Origin: Apoderus coryli | Lineage: Eukaryota > Arthropoda > Insecta > Coleoptera > Attelabidae | Length of the DNA: 64,000 nucleotides | Direction: 5' to 3' | NCBI GenBank assembly: GCA_911728435.2 | Contig: OU452204.1 | Location: 5,146,001-5,210,000, forward strand | Shown: piece after piece, positions 58,688-64,000 of the stretch | Layout: every line of letters begins with the position of its first letter | Numbering within the stretch: position 1 is the first letter of the stretch | Translations under genes and position numbers: made by a program | The notes under the pieces: generated by a model | The model's database searches: none | The model's input: only the letters and a program-made list of their open reading frames with translations | Told to the model about the DNA's origin: nothing

Positions 58688-59267
58688 TAAAGTTCGTTTA
58701 ATATCTAATAACAACTATCACACAAACGTCAACTAAAATATAAATATTTATTGAATCCGTTAAATTTACGTTAATATAACCATTCTGACGTTAAATTAAC
58801 AAACTTCACGATACTAATACATTTCTACAACTATACACATAAATAAATTATTCTTCTTAACATAGGTAGTGGTATTTTATTGTTGAGTCTGGAGAGGAGA
58901 TTTTAGACATTTGAAAAACAACTAATTTCACATAACATTAAAAACTTGACAGTGCTGGGGTTTCCCTCTCATTCTGAAACTAGAATGATTAGAAGCAATA
59001 CGTTTTCAGAAAAATAATTTTAATTACCGTAATTGATAATCATCTTCTAATGGTCTACAAAAAGAAATATCACAATTGTAATTGGTGCTTCTGGAAGAAC
59101 CCCAGTCATGTTAGTTTGAACAAATATTCTATGTAATTTAAAATAAAAATAAAACAATATTTTTTTTTCCACTACGGTAATCTTAAAATTGCCATATTTA
59201 GATGTAATACTCTGTAATATACATTTTCCAAATTTACCTTTTAGTTATATAATATGTATCTATTCAA

Positions 59268-59303
59268 CTGATGATGACCCTTGGTAGGGCCGAGACATGT
59301 TTT
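59268..59303 (+). ncRNA. Hammerhead-ribozyme-like motif, right arm (mutated)
   Basis: Same arrangement as the left arm, but the conserved GAAA reads GAGA and the loop reads TTGGTA. If this is a hammerhead relic, the change would disable it. Confidence 0.35.
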
Positions 59304-59356
59304 GATTGACTGAATGGTTTAACGACCTATTAAAATAATTTGGTGGACGAGACAGT

Positions 59357-60305
59357 GCTTTATTTCCAAATTATTGGACGTCTACAGAAATATGGACTAC
59401 TTCGTTAAAAATTATAAGTTAAATTAGTCATGAGATTAAACCGATCTAAGCTCTGTTTTATAATTGTTCATGCTCATTTTGTGAGACAAAAAAAAAGACA
59501 CTATTAAAAGTTTGTGCTTGAAAAATATAATAACATAATATGTCTGATCAAAAATTGAATTTTTTTGTCTAAAAAATTTCAAGAACCTCGACCAAGATAT
59601 CAGATTAAAAATAATAATGTGCTCTACAAACAAACACGGTAAACTCAAGCCTTCAAGGATATACTGTAATTTCAGCAGAATAAAAAATAAAAAGGAATTT
59701 GAAGAAGTTATCCATACTCTCGATTGTGTTTGCTTTGTATTAATAAAAAGGAATGTGAGATTTTAAAGCCAAATACCTTTTATAGTCTGCTCGTTTCAAT
59801 CGTTTGCCGGCCTGGTACTCCTGTTTATCAAAAAAATCAAAGAACAAGAAAAGAAAATCGGTTGTGTCACCCCAAAACTTTCCCGGCAAGATATAATATA
59901 TAATCTAAAATTGTGGCGAATTTTAATTATTTATCTTTATAAAACAATTACCTTACAATAATAGGTGCTTTCGGGTTATTTCCGGGAAACCAATGGGGCT
60001 CGTTCAAACGCGTAATCTAGGCGAAGGCCGGCAGCAATCAGTGAAGGTGGGCTGGTTCGTATGATCTTACTAAAAGGGGCGCCACATGATTTTATTTTAC
60101 TTCGCTAGATCATCCACTCGAATCACCAGTATTGAAACCATGAAAACCCTACCAGTCAATATATGATCCCATTAACAAACCCCAGAATAACCAACACCTT
60201 AGCACCGAAACACCTGAGCGAGGTATTCGTAAAAACAAAAAAAAACACAGAGGTCGATTCTTAAAATTTAATTGGACCTTGCAGCCAGTGCACAACGGTG
60301 AATAA
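59357..60305. other. No gene recognised
   Basis: AT-rich. A frame at 59436-59648 (minus) has no motif. GGGGCGCCACATG near 60076 looks like a possible LTR-element primer site but no LTRs were found. Confidence 0.35.
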
Positions 60306-60475
60306 TAAATTATAAAACTATAAACAAATCATCAAAATATTATGAATGAACGGATAGGTTATAAATCAAAAATCAAACTATCAAAAGATTATGAATGAAC
60401 GGTTAAATTGTAAATCAATAATCAAACTATCAAAAGATTATTAATGAACGGTTAAATTGTAAATCAATAATCAAA
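60306..60475. repeat. 49-bp tandem repeat, about 3.4 copies
   Basis: ATGAATGAACGG recurs at 60342, 60391 and 60440 (as ATTAATGAACGG), exactly 49 bp apart, each followed by TAAATCAATAATCAAA-like sequence. The last two units are almost identical and the first is more diverged, as in an array growing at one end. Confidence 0.8.
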
Positions 60476-60699
60476 GGAACACTGCCACAATTACATTTGG
60501 ATCATCGCAATAACGGCCATATTAAAATACAGTAACAAGACATGGCCGCTAGGCTTACAACTCCCGAGCGAAATAAGTTAAAACCGCGTTCGTTAAATAA
60601 GCGTTTGCGATATCCTAACCAACCGGGCTGAACCATGAAATCATAAATCAAAATGGACGTTCTTTAGGTACCTGGCGTGCGCACGCGAAGTTCACATTA

Positions 60700-61335
60700 A
60701 TAATAATAATAATAATCTTTATTTCGAAAATTATGTACAAAACATAAAATGAAACATGTCAATCTAACAATGTAGAAATCAAAATGAAAAGGAAAATTAC
60801 ACTTAATTATCTACTTAATACTATAAGCATAGGTCTCCTTATTAGCTACTATACAAAAAATCATTTATACAATAAGGTTCTAAATCTGTTAATAATTGTT
60901 TGATCTTTTTTTTGAATCTTGAGAAATTATCAGTCTGTTTTATAGCAGTAGGAAGTTTATTGAATAACTTAATACACATATAGTGAGGACTGTTCTCGGA
61001 AATAGATAGTCTGTGACGCGGATAACTCATATCCAATCTTCGGGTACTATACAAGTGACCAGCACCAGTGTCAAACAGGAATTTATTCTTAAAATAAAAT
61101 ACTAGACATTCATATATGTATAGTCCAAATACTGTCAAAATCCCTTCCTTCTGAAACTGACTTCTGCAGGTATCCAAATGTCCTAGTCCTTTTATCACTC
61201 GCAATACCCTCTTTTGAGCAACAAAAACACATTGGCTTTCGGTATCTTTCCCCCAAAATAGAATTCCGTATCTCATTATTGATTCAAAATTGGAAAAGTA
61301 CAACATTTTTAGCGTTTTCTTATTCATATATCATT
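60700..61335 (-). pseudogene. Jockey/CR1-like LINE C-terminus with (ATT)n tail
   Basis: Frame 60842-61327 (161 codons, minus) is the intact C-terminal third of an ORF2: KMLYFSNFESIMRYGILFWG, VAQKRVLRVIKGLGHLDTCR, LTVFGLYIYECLVFYFKNKF, YSTRRLDMSYPRHRLSISE, CIKLFNKLPTAIKQTDNFSR. It ends with its own stop. The tail is AATAAAGATTATTATTATT read on the minus strand (about 60723-60702). The 5' end is truncated at about 61335, after the RT core. The absence of stops suggests it is fairly young. Confidence 0.8.
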
Positions 61336-63099
61336 AGATGGTAAAACGTCGGTAAACATCGGCATTCACCTGTTGCATTTAATTATAACCCAAAATATAT
61401 ATACCCATAAACCCAAAAGAAGACTGAAGGTCCGTAACATATATCATGACTAACATTTAACTAATAATCTTGATTAAACATAAAACAATTTAATAATACA
61501 TTTTTTTGGATTTCTGTCTAAAAGAATCCAATAGGCTGAAGGCCACTAAAAATTCATCGTAAACCTAAGACTCACGGTCTGGCATTCACAACAAACCACA
61601 TGGGCCTCTACGGCAAAATAGTCGAGGACGGTCCTTCCCATTCCACGGCACTGCATTACTTCAGGTCCCCACTACTCCACGAGCTCACGCTTCAACAGCT
61701 TCTTACTTGAAAGTGGCCCTGACGAACAAGGTCGAACGGTCTTGTACGGGGAAGAGCTTTCCCAGCTCGAAAATGCAAGCTCAAAAAGTGGGCAATCGGC
61801 CCTTAAGAGCGGTAGGAAAAAAAACCCTAAAAGCAGTTTACTTTTAGTACCAAGTTGTAACAGGTCAATAAAAAAATTAAAAAAAACCAACCTCTCGTCG
61901 GAGGGTTTTCCAAGTAGATGTTCAGTTGTACTAGTTCCACACAGGTGGTTGGTGCAGAATTTTCTGGTTTGGTGCTAAAATAGAATACCCCAAAGTAAGC
62001 AGTGCTTAATTAAAGAAGCATCTTAAAGAATTACTCACGTGTTCCGAATCAAACTTAATCCTGCGTTTCCAGCAGACGGGATTTAAATCAAAAACAATCG
62101 CTCAACAGCTTCAATAACTCTATCAATTATCCCCCAATGCAAACGGCCCCAAATAATCCCCGATTGGGTTAAAAGTTCATACACTAGCAACTTTTCACAA
62201 ATTTGGTCAAGATGGCCGATTTGCTGTTTGTTCATACACCACCAAAAGAAAAATGCGCAAAAATCGACAAGAAGGACAGGACCCCTTTCACACGCTGCAA
62301 CCTGAACAAGCGAATTTCCCCAACAATCAATAATAGGGAGACCAACAGCAAGCGATCACCAATAGTCAATATCGACACCCCGATATAAAGAATATATGTC
62401 ATTAGTACCTAACACCACACCACTCACGCAATACATAACGTAAGCAACTGGTGTTTACACATACGATCGCACCTGTTACGCAACATTATCCAACATTCAA
62501 ACTGTCATCGATCGGCATCGATATTACACATATGCATCTCTCTCACTTATTTGTACCGTTGGTACACATGATTCATGGAATTTTAGTAACATTTTGGGGC
62601 AATATCAGATGTTAAATGCACTCGCTCATTTCACGCTCAGTGCCCATTCCTTTTACACGAGTCCACAGTATGTTAAGTGACCGGGAGGCGGTCAAGTAAA
62701 ATCAGTTCGACTAGATCGATCAGAAAAGGAACAGTGCATACTGCAATTAACCAGGAACTGACATTGACATTTCACAACATATGATTATGGAAAAATTACA
62801 TTATAATAATAATAATAATAAAGTATAAATATCTTGTTACTAAATTAATGATATGTGAGAACAATGATCGGATACTATCAAAAGTAAGTACCATATCGGT
62901 CGGTATGCCCTCGCCTCGCACTCGCAACAATAAACACGACAGGATAACCAAACCAACTTCATACGTACATAATTGTTTGTTTACGTGTTACGTTAAGTAA
63001 TTTCCTCCCACTTTACAGTACTGAAATCACAGAGAAAACGCAAAATACAATGTAATTACGTGTCGTTGAATTAAGTAGTAGTGATACCATTAACCGCGG
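61336..63099. other. No gene recognised; more balanced composition
   Basis: 61550-61980 is less AT-rich than most of the window, with overlapping frames on both strands (61742-61978 plus, 61672-61890 minus) but no domain I recognise. (AAT)n lies near 62804-62820. Confidence 0.35.
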
Positions 63100-63575
63100 T
63101 CAGACGGTGGCCACAAAAATGACTATAAGATAGTGGATGAACAGCGAAGTGCCGAAACTGGAAAAACACAATATATTGGTATCAGGTAGGGTTTCAAAAC
63201 AGGTAACTATTAGTCTCTCCATCAACTAACCATCCGTAGGTACCCACTCAAGAAGGTGCAACAACGAAACATCTCACAACAGAAGCCAGAATGCCACCAG
63301 CACTCAGATAACCCTAAATGTGGCTGTTACGTGAACCAGACAGCTACCAACACTAACAAACTAACTAGTTTAACCCCAGAGTGAAGCGGAGGACACATTG
63401 GGCAGGTAAGTACAATTTATTTACAAATAAAATATGGATAATCGAAATTTTGCTTGTCTTTCTTTTATAGGAAATTTCCCGCGCAAGGACAAGGAGCAAC
63501 TTGAGGGCTATTATGTGACAGAATAAGATATCAAGTAACAAGCCTATCTGTAAGTAATTAATAAATACGAAACAA
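63100..63575 (+). other. Possible small spliced transcript
   Basis: A donor GGCAG|GTAAGTAC at 63406 and a pyrimidine-rich acceptor CTTTCTTTTATAG|GAAA ending at 63470 define a 65-nt intron of normal insect size and quality. An AATAAA sits downstream near 63560. Exon sequence is less AT-rich than the intron, but no long open frame joins across, so this would be a noncoding RNA, a UTR pair or an element transcript. Strand and function are inferred from the splice signals alone. Confidence 0.35.
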
Positions 63576-63787
63576 TGAACGAATGTGTTTTATTAAGAAA
63601 GTAATGCAAAATACGCAAATTTCTAACGGTGAGTACTAAATATCTATTCATTATATTAAATTGAGAAATATCTAATTGTTTTAATACGCTAGATGACACG
63701 CTAATCGTAACGGTTCAGATTTTAACGTTACAAAATATATGACCTGGGTAAGGAAACGGAATCGCGTAATGCTCTCAAGGGACTTCA

Positions 63788-63858
63788 ATATGGTTATATC
63801 CGTCTTAATCTCAATTTTTTAGCGGGTTCACAATACTTTCCCTGGGTAGAAAAATAAA
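63788..63858. repeat. Dispersed short repeat shared with 21414-21480
   Basis: It reads GGTTATATCCGTCTTAATCT then AGCGGGTTCACAATACTTTC, a diverged copy of the block at 21414. Nothing further is recognised up to the window end. Confidence 0.55.
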
Positions 63859-64000
63859 AAATAAAAATGTACCATGACTTCGCACAGATTGGCTGTTCAC
63901 AACTCTTCACAAAATAAGGGAATTCAAAATGGACCTGACACGAAATTAGTAGGTAATTGGATTTCTGTGGTAACCACAACGCCTTAAATTGATTGCAAAA

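Larger units (their letters stand above)
57011..59356. mobile_element. Penelope-like element pair in inverted arrangement
   Basis: The left arm (57011-about 57850) is the inverted copy of the right arm (about 58200-59356, excluding a 351-bp insertion with its duplicated site). Both arms contain ACTGTCTCGTCC (outer), a CTGATGATGACCC block, TAGTTGTTTTTCAAATGTCT, and the C-terminal Penelope coding tail. The centre holds a GIY-YIG coding segment (57983-58189, plus). Penelope-like elements are known to carry inverted partial copies of themselves at the 5' side, which fits. Arms differ by scattered substitutions. Confidence 0.8.

Noticed and set aside
60070..62700. LTR retrotransposon suggested by GGGGCGCCACATG and less AT-rich DNA
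   Set aside because: No paired LTRs, protease, RT or integrase motif could be read.

Overview
The window looks like AT-rich nuclear DNA of an arthropod, most likely an insect. It shows no bacterial-style gene packing, no operons and no long host gene. Nearly everything recognisable is decayed transposable-element DNA of kinds abundant in insects: Jockey/CR1-like, R1-like, RTE-like and RNase H-bearing non-LTR retrotransposons, Penelope-like elements, piggyBac, hAT, Tc1/mariner, tRNA-like short repeats and foldback MITEs. The style of the RTE-like reverse transcriptases fits insects such as beetles or hemipterans, but the species cannot be fixed from sequence reading alone.

Layout. 0-10 kb: an IS630/Tc1-type transposase relic at the left edge, a 0.7 kb foldback MITE, a Jockey-like LINE that seems split by a LINE of opposite strand (3.4-6.0 kb), another LINE fragment, and copy A of a 1.4 kb dispersed repeat. 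10-20 kb: a piggyBac transposase relic abutting a LINE 3' end, several Tc1/mariner relics, and a foldback element with 0.4 kb arms that still holds transposase remnants. 20-32 kb: RTE/CFDP-like, RNase H-bearing and Jockey LINE pieces, a 65-nt near-perfect hairpin and a hAT (ZMYM1/DUF4371-like) relic. 32-43 kb: a motif-dense element carrying exon-like fragments, LINE pieces, a fairly complete RTE-like RT, a hAT element with both ends, a Penelope-like fragment and an R1-like LINE. 44-52 kb: a LINE fragment, copy B of the 1.4 kb repeat, and a piggyBac element with both TTAA ends, an internally deleted transposase and a LINE nested inside it. 53-64 kb: the best-preserved RT frame (about 345 codons), a decayed THAP-domain gene, a LINE endonuclease piece, a Penelope-like inverted structure with a datable LINE insertion, a 49-bp tandem array, a LINE 3' end, and a possible small spliced transcript near the right edge.

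The pieces do not act together as a pathway. The window is a record of successive insertions. Most coding remnants carry frameshifts, stops or internal deletions, so they are annotated as pseudogenes. The observations most worth following are the nested piggyBac, the Penelope inverted structure with its built-in empty site and hammerhead-like motifs, the 1.4 kb repeat with a conserved hairpin, the motif-dense element at 32.7-34.2 kb, the 65-nt hairpin and the THAP remnant. I found no convincing evidence of a wholly new biological system.
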